From positions 1,098,184 to 1,162,183 of the forward strand of contig SCFE01000059.1 in the NCBI GenBank assembly GCA_004352715.1: a stretch of DNA of 64,000 nucleotides, in the 5' to 3' direction. This stretch comes from Hofstenia miamia. Its lineage: Eukaryota > Xenacoelomorpha > Acoela. A program made the translations under genes and the position numbers. Below, in pieces: positions 11,190 to 23,800 of this stretch. The notes beneath the pieces were generated by a model. It was not told the origin of the DNA. It did not search any database and saw nothing but the letters and a program-made list of their open reading frames with translations. How positions within the stretch are numbered: position 1 is the first letter of the stretch; every line of letters begins with the position of its first letter.

Positions 11190-14100
11190 GTAAATGTTTA
11201 TTTTCATACATAATACTATAATGGTAGTGTGTTGACTACTATTATCTGCTAAAATATAATCAAAAGAAATGTGGTTGTTACTATTGCTTGGTTTTTTAAA
11301 GGTAGGGTACTTTTACTTATTTTGTAATACTAGGTTTAGCTAGTTGTGAAAGAAGTCTAGCAAATGTTATAATAAACTTTGAGTTACTTTGGTTTTTTGA
11401 TATTTTGTTAGTTTTTTTGCACTGAAAATTCTACCCATAACATTTTGTGTAGCCATTCAATTATATTTCATTTTGACAACTCAAATCTAAAAACATCTAT
11501 CCCCTATGCCATGGACGACTCGAAATAATGATTGTTTCGAGTCTTCCATGTCCATGCCTACATAATTCAACACAGACACAAGTTCTTTTCACAGGGGTAA
11601 CATGAAGCACTTAGTGGGGATAGCTAACACCTATATTTTTCTCGGTCCAGTTATTTATATTAATATCACATCAATATATACATGTATATGAATATAGTGT
11701 TCAAATAGTGAGGCGGTCTAGTGCGTGCAAGACCATGCCTGAACGTGAAATAAAGGTAAAAAAGAGGAGACAATTCTCTATCTTGTTGTTTACAATTTTA
11801 TAAATCCTCATTAGTATGCTAGTTATAAATTATCTGGGCAAACCATCAATGATTTTGAAAAAATTCCTACTAGAACTAGTGTTAATTTACATAAATTTAT
11901 CTTACAAAAATTTGCACTCACCAACTGTATAATAATAATATAAAGGCATTGATATTTTGTAAACACAAATTTTTTAGTTAATTTTAAAGGATAAATTAAT
12001 TACCTTGAGTGGAAGTTCCCTTATGTGTGTGTGACCTTTTAGTGGAAAATAATTCAGCTACTAAAGCTCAAGGAAAATGGTAATTATTTTTCCGCCCAAC
12101 ATCTCCTTGATGTGTGCCCCCGGCCTAGAGCAAATTCACATCCTTATTCCATTTCCCATTCTATTTGGCAATTGTTATTCTATTTGGTAGTCAAGATAAA
12201 AATTTAAAATTCACACAATAGGTTTTTTACAATTTTATTTAGTTAATTTTACTAACTAATACGGTTTCTCTGTAAAGCTAATACGAGTTATTATTGTGTA
12301 TTTATTATATAAAACGTGCCCACTTAAGAAAAATTTAACCTTTTAAATATAATATAGCGCAGGTAATGTACAATAATAACATTCATTATAACAAAATTAA
12401 TGTCCTTAGTATGAATTTTGCCCATGTCCAAAAGAAAGTCAAATACTAAGGATGTATCAAAATGACGGTGATTGGAAACACTTAGCAAAGATATTGACGC
12501 TCAAATAAGAACTGTAAACAGATAGATTAAAAATGAGGATTCACAGGACAAGTGTGGTAGGGCCTTTAATACAAAGGTTGCCACAGTGCATAAAGACGCC
12601 ATCTATTCATATATTTAGGACAATCCTCGTATTACATTGGATCAGCTTGTGGAAGAACTCTTTCAGGAGTATTGGTTAAAGATCTCTAATTCAATCGGGT
12701 CTACTTCTATGCTAACGACCATGCGGTTTGAACTTTAAAGAGGAAACATACCCCGGTGAACAAAGCAAGGCATAACACATTTTTAGGCCTGGTCATAGTT
12801 TAAAAAAGCCTTAATTTACTCATTCTATTTATGGATGAAAGCAACATAAGCAGTCATATTTATCTATCTGAAGGTAGGTTCTTAAAGGAAATCGTTGCAA
12901 TATTCCAACCACAGCATCAAAAAGATCAAGTTTCTACATGATTATATGTGTCGGGGCATTAGGTTCTTTTTATTTTGAAGTTCGTCATGGCTCTTTTAGT
13001 TAGAAAATAAGCCTGTGAATACAAGGGAAAATACTTGAGAAAGACACACGACCCTTATGGCGGATCAGAGGTCTCAATTTTGGACAATGCACCCTGCCAT
13101 AGCCGTATAGAAGACGTTTTGCAATAAGAGTTTAAAATGATAAAATTTTGCATTTTGCTCCCTACAGCACACATTAAATCCAATAGAACATTTGCGGTCT
13201 GATAGAAAATCAGAATTAATGAATAATATCCCAGAAAGGCAGGATGAACTATTGAATACGGAACTGTCTATTTCTTTCGTGTACATTTCAAACTATTTTT
13301 TGACTCCGCCAGAAAATCACTACTGCCAAATAAAATACTGTTAGCGCTGATTAGAATGCGAAATGGTATAAATATAATTCTGCATTCGGAAATGGTTTTT
13401 TAAATTTTAAATTTATTCTTCCATATGGTTAATACAGGATAAAAAATTTTACCCCTAAGACATTTGTTCTTAGATGACAGTGACGTCTGTTTTGGATGAA
13501 GTCAATTATCTTCATGGTGGTTTGGGACTTGATGAAAATAATGTTTCATTCCTACAACATGTTCATACAGACAAAGCAATAAGGGAAGCGAGCACGGCAG
13601 CTGATCGAGAACTGTCAGCTCATTTTGTTGAGATGGACATGCGAAAAGATGTGTTCGATGCATATGTTAAGTTCCAATCGTCAACTGAAGGTAAACTAAT
13701 TATGCCAAATTTTTCGTCAAATTAATAGGCGAAGAATCATGGTATGTGCATTTCTTAGCTACATTATGTTTTCACCTGCACTTATTTTATGTACAATATT
13801 TAATGTAATTTTTTACGATTCCGAATCAATGTTTCTAAATTTAATTTTAACTAAAAGTGGTTTTTATACGTTAATTTTATATAGAAGTTTATGCAGTTGA
13901 GCTTTGAAATGATAACTATTTTCATCTGTGTTGCTGGATTTTACGTTAATTATTTTCAAATTCACACTTTTGCATAATTTTGAAAGTTTGAACAATAACT
14001 GAGTATAATTGTTGTAAACGCATGTAAATACTGACCAGTAGTAAGTAATATCCTACTTTAACTGAATTCTGATGTATATCACTAATATTCCTTTTATCTT

Positions 14101-17100
14101 TAGGAAAGTCCTATTGTACATATATAAGATCTATTTGTATTAATTAGAGAGTCTATTAGGTATGAAATTTTAGGCGCTAAGCTCCTGGGCGTTCATAAAC
14201 GTTTTCTGGAAAAATTAATTCGTAGTGGCCGTCGTAATGGTCTTCACCTCTATAAAGACAAACGCGATCGCATCACGACATTGAAGAAACGAGTGAAGGA
14301 CATCGCTATCACTTATAATAAAAACTGCAACGATGAAAATTCAAAGCATGCATTCACTAAAAATCAACTAAAAGGTCAATACATTTACTAGTAAATTTTT
14401 GAAACAGATTCTCAACACAAAATCTTGTCGTTTAATACCACTGCTGCACAAAGTTTTTGTGAAATCCAAGTCACGGTATTCTCTGAAACTTAATTGAAAT
14501 ACTTTGCATTTGACGGTTTAGCCTCCTGAGACCAGAGAGCAGACAAGTACATTACGAAGTTAAAATTTTTTATATTTATAATTTATATAAATTAATAATA
14601 CATAATTTTTAATTTTTTGAATTGTTTCTTTGAATAATATATGATACATTTCAGTTAAGGATAATGCAAAAAATTCAATTTAGGAAAATTCATAAGATCA
14701 GAAATATTCTATTCAAATTTAGATTGCATCAGAAACTACTAAAAATTTGTTCGCCGGTAATTTTTTTTCAGCAGCGGCTCATTTGCGTTTGTATTCCACA
14801 GTTTACTGTCCCAAATAATGTTTCTAGGTGAATTTTCTGCCTCTTTGTTGAATTCTGTATGTCAATATTATTTTAAAAAATGGATGTTTACGTCCCTTTT
14901 TTTTAACCAAAAATTTTGTTAGGCATCCAAATTTTGAAAAATTTCCCAAATTGCTGACATTTTTCATGATGTCATCACATGAAAACAAAATATTCTGGAA
15001 TTTTATGTCAAAAACCTAACTAAGATAAAATGAGGTAACTCTGGCCAAAGTCTCTGATGTTAATAGCTTAATCCTATCAAAAGTAATACAGGTGGAAAAC
15101 TAAGGACCTCACAAGCCCAGGGCGGTAGGATTAAGAGGCCATATCTTAGCTGCACATTTAATTTGCGATAATAACCCTTTAATACTAATTTTACTAATTG
15201 AAAAGTAAAAATTACTTTTTAAATGGAACAGAGCATGATGGAGAAATGTATCAGATATGATACACAAAGTCTCGGGGGTTAAGACTAGACCTTTAGGCAT
15301 CTAATATTAAATTTGAAGTTTCCTTTATGATTTATTATAATAAATATTTGTTAATTAGGTTTACCTGAGGATTTTCTGAAATCTAGACAAAAAGGTGATT
15401 GTTACGAACTTACGTTGCAGTACCCAGATTATTTTCCAATTAGTAAAAAGTGTGCTGTAGAAGAGACTCGTAAATATATGAGCAATGCAATGGAATCTAG
15501 ATGTCTTCCTGACAATGCAAACATCCTAGAGGTAGTTCTAATTATTTGAATATGATAGGGTATGCATAGAAATATTGAACCAAAAATATTGTATTTGTGT
15601 AGTATACTCAAACTATTGATATCAGAGTAAAGTCGCTTAATTCCGAAAGTAGGTTAAACACTAAATCTTACAGGAGAAATCGATCAGAGATGGGTATTAG
15701 ACAGTGCAGGGCGGGGCAGGAAGTTGGGCAAGCCAGAACTTGGTCTTGTCAGAATTAGGCCGAGGTATTGGTGAGCTTGTCTATTGGACATATTTTTCTG
15801 TTCTGTCCAAATGCTTGGAATTCTTATTGTATTATTTATATGGAATGCAGTTCATATAAAATTCCTAAATAAGACTACATGTACAAAGAGACATCAAAAA
15901 CGGCAAATTTTTTTTACTTTATTTTAAAATATCAAGTATCGACTGTAATGGGAATCTCAAATTTAATGTCCCATCCTATCGCATGGGGCGCTTCCCATGG
16001 GATTCCTATGGGGAATAAAATTCCTATGGAGAACAGTGGATATTGGAAATATAGCACGCAAATATACTCAAATGCAATGAATGCTATATAATTTTTGAAC
16101 AATGTATTTAAGAATATAATTTACATTTTAAATTTTACACATGTACTTTCTAGAACTCAATTTCTGATTTTCAATTTGAGTGTGTAGAATGTATTAGAAG
16201 CAGAATTAGAACCGGTCAGCATTTGTGCAGACACGACTGATGAGGACAAGCTTTTTCTCGGCCGGCTGTAACCGGTCAACCAATCTATTTTTGCATAGTT
16301 TTGACCGGATTCGATCAGAACCCAGAATTGGACATTTGCAAATCGATAGGGATATTTTCTCAAAGTTAAGGAAAAAGAATACAGAAAAATAAAGATAAAA
16401 AAAGTAATATTCTCAAATTGGACTGTTTTTAAAATTTACAAAGTATAGAAATTATCCATACAGATAAGGATGCTAAGTAAGTTTGTTAAATTACAACATT
16501 ATAGAATATTGTTGCTACTAAAAATTGACAAAAATTGAAACGCAGAGGCTTGGACAATAACAAAATACCGTTAAAATAGAAAATCATGCCTTTACCGACT
16601 ACTATTGGCTGGTGAGTAGGCCGAGTCAGAAAGGAATTCTGTTTTTACATTTAATATACTTTTTAAAAGGAAAAAAACTTTCAAAATGATGTCAAACACT
16701 TTTGGTGTTATGTTCATATATTATCTGAGACCTTCATGATCTTGCCTTTTAGCAGCTAAAATAAAATACATATTTTACCCTGGGTAAGTTAGCCAATAGG
16801 ATCTAAAGAAAGTGGCCTATCCTAAACGCATTTATGTCTGCTACGCTTTCATGACTTCTTTTAACTAAGCAGTCGTTGTCATTATAGAGAATGCAACAGA
16901 AGAAAAGCCATTTTATGCTAATAGGAACGTCAGGAATTTATGGTTTGCTATATATGTTTTACCACAAGAAACTATATTACGAATTCTGCACCGAAAAAAT
17001 CTCTGTGGGTTTCGGGTCTAACTGACCACTCACAGTGCTTACTAGTAGGCCAATTTAACGTCTTCAACCAGCACAACAAAAATTCTGACCCGACCAGTAC

Positions 17101-17767
17101 CTGTCGACCAGCTTGCCAACTTCGGTCGTCCAGTACAAAACAATAAAGAAATATTATTTGGACATAAAATCTTCCCTATTGTCATTAATTAAATTGTTTC
17201 GGGTCGGGTTGTGCTGGGCATTGATTAAAGTTTTTGACCCATATTTCATATTCAAGTAGATGTGATGATCGTTATCGATCATCTTATTGTGAGTTTGCTG
17301 TTGTATTCCAATATTTGTATTATAATAATAGCTGCAATATATATTATCTGTAGGTGTATGCCTTCTTTAGAAACTGCTTTCGTCTTTAGATAATTGCGCA
17401 TATTTGCATTTTGAAAACCATTACTCTCTGATTCGATTCCACAGCAGTTTTCAGCAATCATTACGGAACCATATTGCTCTGCGAGTATTGAAACTATGGA
17501 CTAGATTTATATTGCATTCTGTAGAAATTCAACAGTTATACACAACACAAGTTCTTATGTTTTAGATTTTTCCATTCTGAATGCATAACAAGGTCCAAAA
17601 ATGACAATATCCGTATATACATGTGATATTTATCAGAGTCAACTCTTTTTGGAAACACATTTCTTTTTGAAATTTATGCTTTCAACACAGTTTGCATACG
17701 CACTGAATGTCTCCATGATAATAATTTTGCGTATGTGATTTCATGAATTTAGACTTTAGTTATGTAA

Positions 17768-17815
<48 letters not shown>

Positions 17816-20800
17816 TTTTGAAGCAATGTGGGCAATTTAATTGATCAATAAAAAAACACACAGGTTATTAGAATGTGGCAAATACTTGCTAGTTTTTAAG
17901 TTCATACACCTAGGTTTTCTTACTTAATTTTCTCTAAGATTGCAAATTGTCAATAGTCTTTTGTAGGAATTAATTGAACTTCGTTTCGAACTCTCTGAAA
18001 TTCTCGGATATCCCACTCACTCAGACTTTGTGACTGAAACTAGAATGGCTAAATCCGCCAAAGCCGTTAAGGATTTCCTGGAGCATCTTAATGAAAAATT
18101 CCAGCCTCTTTGGCAGAAAGAAAAACGGGAATTTTTACAATACAAGCAAGAAGAATGCAAGGAATCAGGTACGAATCTCCTAAGTTCGAATTCTAGCATA
18201 CTTCTTAGGTGAATACTTTGATGGCAAAATTAACCTGTGGGATTTCCGTTATTTCGCTAACATGGCTGAAGAGAAACGATATAAAGTTGATCATGTTAAA
18301 CTAGCCGAATATTTTCCCACTAAACATGTGGTTGATGTCACTCTGCAAATCTACCAGGAGCTTCTAAGTGTTGTGTTTAAGAAAATTAACGATGCTCCTG
18401 TATGGGCAACGGATGTGGAATTATTTGAGGTTAAGGATAAGAACAGTGGCAATCTCATGGGTTATTTCTATTTAGACTTATTTCCACGCGATGGAAAGTA
18501 CAGTCATGCTGCGTGCTTTTCGTTACAATCTGCCTACATTCGTAAAGATGGAAGTCGACAGGTACATCCCATTTTTAGTACTAAAATAATAATGATTTTT
18601 TCAACAACATCTTTTTTAACAAGAGGGTGCAAGTTAACTACTGGATGTTCAATAATAACCGTTATTACAATGTGGCAAATACTTGCTAGTTTTTTAAGTT
18701 CATACACCTAGGTTTTCTTACTTAATTTTCTCTAAGATTGCAAATTGTCAATAGTCTTTTGTAGGAATTAATTGAACTTCGTTTCGAACTCTCTGAAATT
18801 CTCGGATATCCCACTCACTCAGACTTTGTGACTGAAACTAGAATGGCTAAATCCGCCAAAGCCGTTAAGGATTTCCTGGAGCATCTTAATGAAAAATTCC
18901 AGCCTCTTTGGCAGAAAGAAAAACGGGAATTTTTACAATACAAGCAAGAAGAATGCAAGGAATCAGGTACGAATCTCCTAAGTTCGAATTCTAGCATACT
19001 TCTTAGGTGAATACTTTGATGGCAAAATTAACCTGTGGGATTTCCGTTATTTCGCTAACATGGCTGAAGAGAAACGATATAAAGTTGATCATGTTAAACT
19101 AGCCGAATATTTTCCCACTAAACATGTGGTTGATGTCACTCTGCAAATCTACCAGGAGCTTCTAAGTGTTGTGTTTAAGAAAATTAACGATGCTCCTGTA
19201 TGGGCAACGGATGTGGAATTATTTGAGGTTAAGGATAAGAACAGTGGCAATCTCATGGGTTATTTCTATTTAGACTTATTTCCACGCGATGGAAAGTACN
19301 NNNNNNNNNNNNNNNNNNNNNNNNNNNNNNNNNNNNNNNNNNNNNNNNNNNNNNNNNNNNNNNNNNNNNNNNNNNNNNNNNNNNNNNNNNNNNNNNNNNN
19401 NNNNNNNNNNNNNNNNNNNNNNNNNNNNNNNNNNNNNNNNNNNNNNNNNNNNNNNNNNNNNNNNNNNNNNNNNNNNNNNNNNNNNNNNNNNNNNNNNNNN
19501 NNNNNNNNNNNNNNNNNNNNNNNNNNNNNNNNNNNNNNNNNNNNNNNNNNNNNNNNNNNNNNNNNNNNNNNNNNNNNNNNNNNNNNNNNNNNNNNNNNNN
19601 NNNNNNNNNNNNNNNNNNNNNNNNNNNNNNNNNNNNNNNNNNNNNNNNNNNNNNNNNNNNNNNNNNNNNNNNNNNNNNNNNNNNNNNNNNNNNNNNNNNN
19701 NNNNNNNNNNNNNNNNNNNNNNNNNNNNNNNNNNNNNNNNNNNNNNNNNNNNNNNNNNNNNNNNNNNNNNNNNNNNNNNNNNNNNNNNNNNNNNNNNNNN
19801 NNNNNNNNNNNNNNNNNNNNNNNNNNNNNNNNNNNNNNNNNNNNNNNNNNNNNNNNNNNNNNNNNNNNNNNNNNNNNNNNNNNNNNNNNNNNNNNNNNNN
19901 NNNNNNNNNNNNNNNNNNNNNNNNNNNNNNNNNNNNNNNNNNNNNNNNNNNNNNNNNNNNNNNNNNNNNNNNNNNNNNNNNNNNNNNNNNNNNNNNNNNN
20001 NNNNNNNNNNNNNNNNNNNNNNNNNNNNNNNNNNNNNNNNNNNNNNNNNNNNNNNNNNNNNNNNNNNNNNNNNNNNNNNNNNNNNNNNNNNNNNNNNNNN
20101 NNNNNNNNNNNNNNNNNNNNNNNNNNNNNNNNNNNNNNNNNNNNNNNNNNNNNNNNNNNNNNNNNNNNNNNNNNNNNNNNNNNNNNNNNNNNNNNNNNNN
20201 NNNNNNNNNNNNNNNNNNNNNNNNNNNNNNNNNNNNNNNNNNNNNNNNNNNNNNNNNNNNNNNNNNNNNNNNNNNNNNNNNNNNNNNNNNNNNNNNNNNG
20301 ATGCCGACCTTGACCAGGTTCATTAACAATGTCACCAGTTGATTCGAACCGTTTAAGTGTTCGCCAGACCAACATTCTGTTGATCCTTAAGGTCTTTGCT
20401 ATGTCAGGTGCTGTCTTCCCAGATTTGAATAGCTCTACAATGGCGGCTCTTTTCTGTAAATCTTGCGGCATATTTATCAAAACTTAAGTTTAGGTACTAT
20501 CTTAGATTTATGCACCTGGAAATCATAGAAAATGTCTAAAATCTGATAAATATTTGAAAAATAAAACTTTTGTAACAGTAAATATTGAACACCCTGTAGG
20601 TAACCGAATCTTCACATCCAAAATATAAATTGGTTTAAGTAATAACTTTAATAGCAAAAACATCTGCTGTTAGTAGAGAAAACTGATTTACGTATTTTAC
20701 ACAAAGTGTAAGCTCATAAATTATTTTTATTGAAAAAAATTTATTATAGGCCTCCAGAATTTTCTAGATCCAGCATCCATCACTGTTCTGTACTAAGACT

Positions 20801-23800
20801 TGTTGTATTGGTAGTAATAATCATTACACATTATATTTACAATGCAACCTGCAACGAATGCTTGGTCAGGGATTCCATGCCATGAGATCGATGCTTGTCA
20901 AACGTACCTGTTATTGATTGTACATTTTATCTATATAAACGCATCACTGTAAATTTACAGTTCTTAATAAAATATTAGTTAACTTAAACCTTTATCTTAC
21001 AAGACTCGAATTAGAATCATACATAGTTTCAGATTCGGGTTTTCAATAACGTTAATATTGAATTAATATTAAGTCTTTAATATTCAACTTAAATCTAGGT
21101 ACAAATTTTTGTCTAGCAATGAAGTGGGATTAAATAATTAAGTTTAGTAAATACAGGGTGTAACAAAAGTAACCAGACGCTAGCAAAATGAAAGCAAAAA
21201 ACTGTACATCAATTTATGGAAATTTAACTGTGATGGAGCTCAGCCCCATTATTCACTTATTGTGCGAGAGTGGTTGGACAACCAGTTTCCCAACAGGTGG
21301 ATTGGTCACTGAGGCCTTCTGAATAAAGTTAGATTTCTCGTAAAATGAAGCGTCTGGTTACTTTTGTTACACCCTGTATTTGCAAATAGAAAAGTTTTTC
21401 ACAGAATGATAGCATAAAATGAAGACTTAGACTCGTTAGCAACTTCACATAGTAAATTATGGGAGATGTTAGAACTATGTCTATACAATACAATGCGAAT
21501 TTGAATGCCAATGAATACCATAGTGATGTCAATGTCAGTGTAAATATACAGTATGGGACAAATTTTTAGTCACCCCTTTTCTATTTTTTGCGCTTTTTTC
21601 CCTCCACTTTGAAATAGATTATGACATTAAAACGAAACTTTACACAAATATTTTTTATATCAACACCATCAACCTAGAATGTTAAAAAATGTGACGTTAT
21701 CATTATTTGTGATCAATTCTTAAAATTTCTGGATTTTTAAAATCAATTAACATTCTAAATTAATGGTGCTGATATGAAGATTGTTTTTGCAAAGTTTCGA
21801 TTTAATATCCTAATCCAATCCAAATTTAGACAGAAGGAAGGAAAAAGCGAAAAAATACAGAAGTGCGACTATTAATTTGTCCCCTACTGTAATCTTAGCA
21901 AAACCCTGCAATCAACGTTCTAATTTCTAAAAAAAAACGAGTCATTCGGGTCTACCGGATTATGTATTGTGCAGATCCGGGTCGCATGGGTCAATTTGCT
22001 AGATTTTGTGAACTGGTTGCAAATCTGCTAGTCATCCTTTGGCCAAAATGTCTTTCAAATATATACCAGTGAACTGATCGCTTGCTAAGTTTTCGCTCAT
22101 CGTCTAATTTAATTTTCTAAGTTTCTCTGCTTTCCTTTGAAATTATCGTTACGTTCATTTTGCTAAACATCATCACCATCAACACTTTGGTTCTGGAAAA
22201 CTTACTCCATGCAGGCATGGATAACCACTTCCAACGTATTATATTTGAATTCATTTTATGAGTACCGACTAACTTTGCTACTTTTGAGATTAATAATTCA
22301 CTTATTACCGCTCGTGCATTTTAATTTTTTGTGTAGCTTGTTGCGCTATTTGTGCTAAGTAAGCTGATCCATTTCATTCCAAAACTGAATGTGTTCTACC
22401 CTTATAAACACAGACATTAAAGAATATTAAGATATTTTGAGTTAACTATGATGCTAGACCTCGAGAATAACCCCGGCTGCATTGAGTACTAGGAGGCTAA
22501 GTAATCTATTTTAGGAGCAAAAATACGTATAAAATTTTTAGCTCAGAAATCTAGCCCATCTTGGCCCATGAATTATCGGCACAAATTACAAATCCATTTA
22601 AATACTATCTTTTCGCTTAGGTTCCTATTGCTGCTGTTGTTACCAATCTTTCGAAGGCAACCGAAGATAAGCCTTCGCTTTTGCAGCATTCAGAAGTAGA
22701 AGTATTTTTCCATGAGTTTGGACATTGCATGCATATGATGTGCACCACTTCTGTAATCGCCATGTTTTCTGGAACAGCAGTTGAGCGTGATTTCGTAGAA
22801 GCTCCTTCTCAGGTAAATGATAAAACTAGTTTGGTATACCATCCTACCTATAGTATGAAGCGATCCATAAATTCCATGATTTTTAGGAAGTTCTCACACG
22901 TTGGAATTTCTCATTGTTACTCACACTTTTCAATTGTTTTATTTTACTATCAACTAATTTAAATTATTCTAAAGAGTAAACTACGATAAAAAATACTTTT
23001 TTGACCGTACCAACCGCTACCCCAAACTTCTTACCCGTATCTGAGAATCAAATTTTCTTCACTGCTATTAAACAATTTGAAAATTTTCAACCACATTTTG
23101 AATAGAATTCACATTCATTATATGTTAATTATTGTAAAATTTTATTATTAATTATTGGTTTTGAAAAAAATGCTACTTATGATACTGATAATGTGGAATG
23201 AAAAGCGTACCCATACCCGATAATAATTATGCTCACTTGCGCGTATGGGCAGGTAAAACCGGGTACTCGCGGGAAGAATATATGTCTATTTAGAGTTACT
23301 GAGAGTGAGTTCTTCTGATAAACCCCAAAATGTTTATCTGTAAATCTATCTTAACATGACATTGCAAATACATTATTTATTCATTTTTCCCTAGAAATAG
23401 CATTTTTTTGAAATCTTGGCAAGTATTGTTTTGAAAATAATTCATTGCGATAACCCCTGCTTGCATATATTTTTGAATACATCGATATCTATTGCTGACC
23501 AAAGATTTTCCAAATTCCTCGACTCTATAATTTTGCTTGCTGTTTCAGTAAACATCTCCAGAATTATGCCTAACTTTCCTCTTTGATAAATGTAAACAGA
23601 TGATAAGCTTGGTCAATCTAATACATTAATCTTCTGGTGTAATTTTGAAAATGGCATTGCGGAGCTTCATCATGCTAAGATGTTTAAAAATCAATGCGAA
23701 GAAATTGTTACCTGTAAACGGTTAAACACCGATTTTTCATTTAATTGTGATGATTTGTTTTGTTAGCATATACTGTACATCATATCAGTTATTCAAATTT

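Noticed and set aside
11494-11610. Hairpin GACTCGAAA...TTTCGAGTC with outer CTATCCCC repeats as a regulatory RNA
   Set aside because: A stem is visible, but there is no known RNA family or conserved context; probably a small MITE remnant.
20330-20350. tRNA B-box-like GATTCGAACC
   Set aside because: No A-box or cloverleaf around it; it lies within the mariner-like transposase frame on the other strand.
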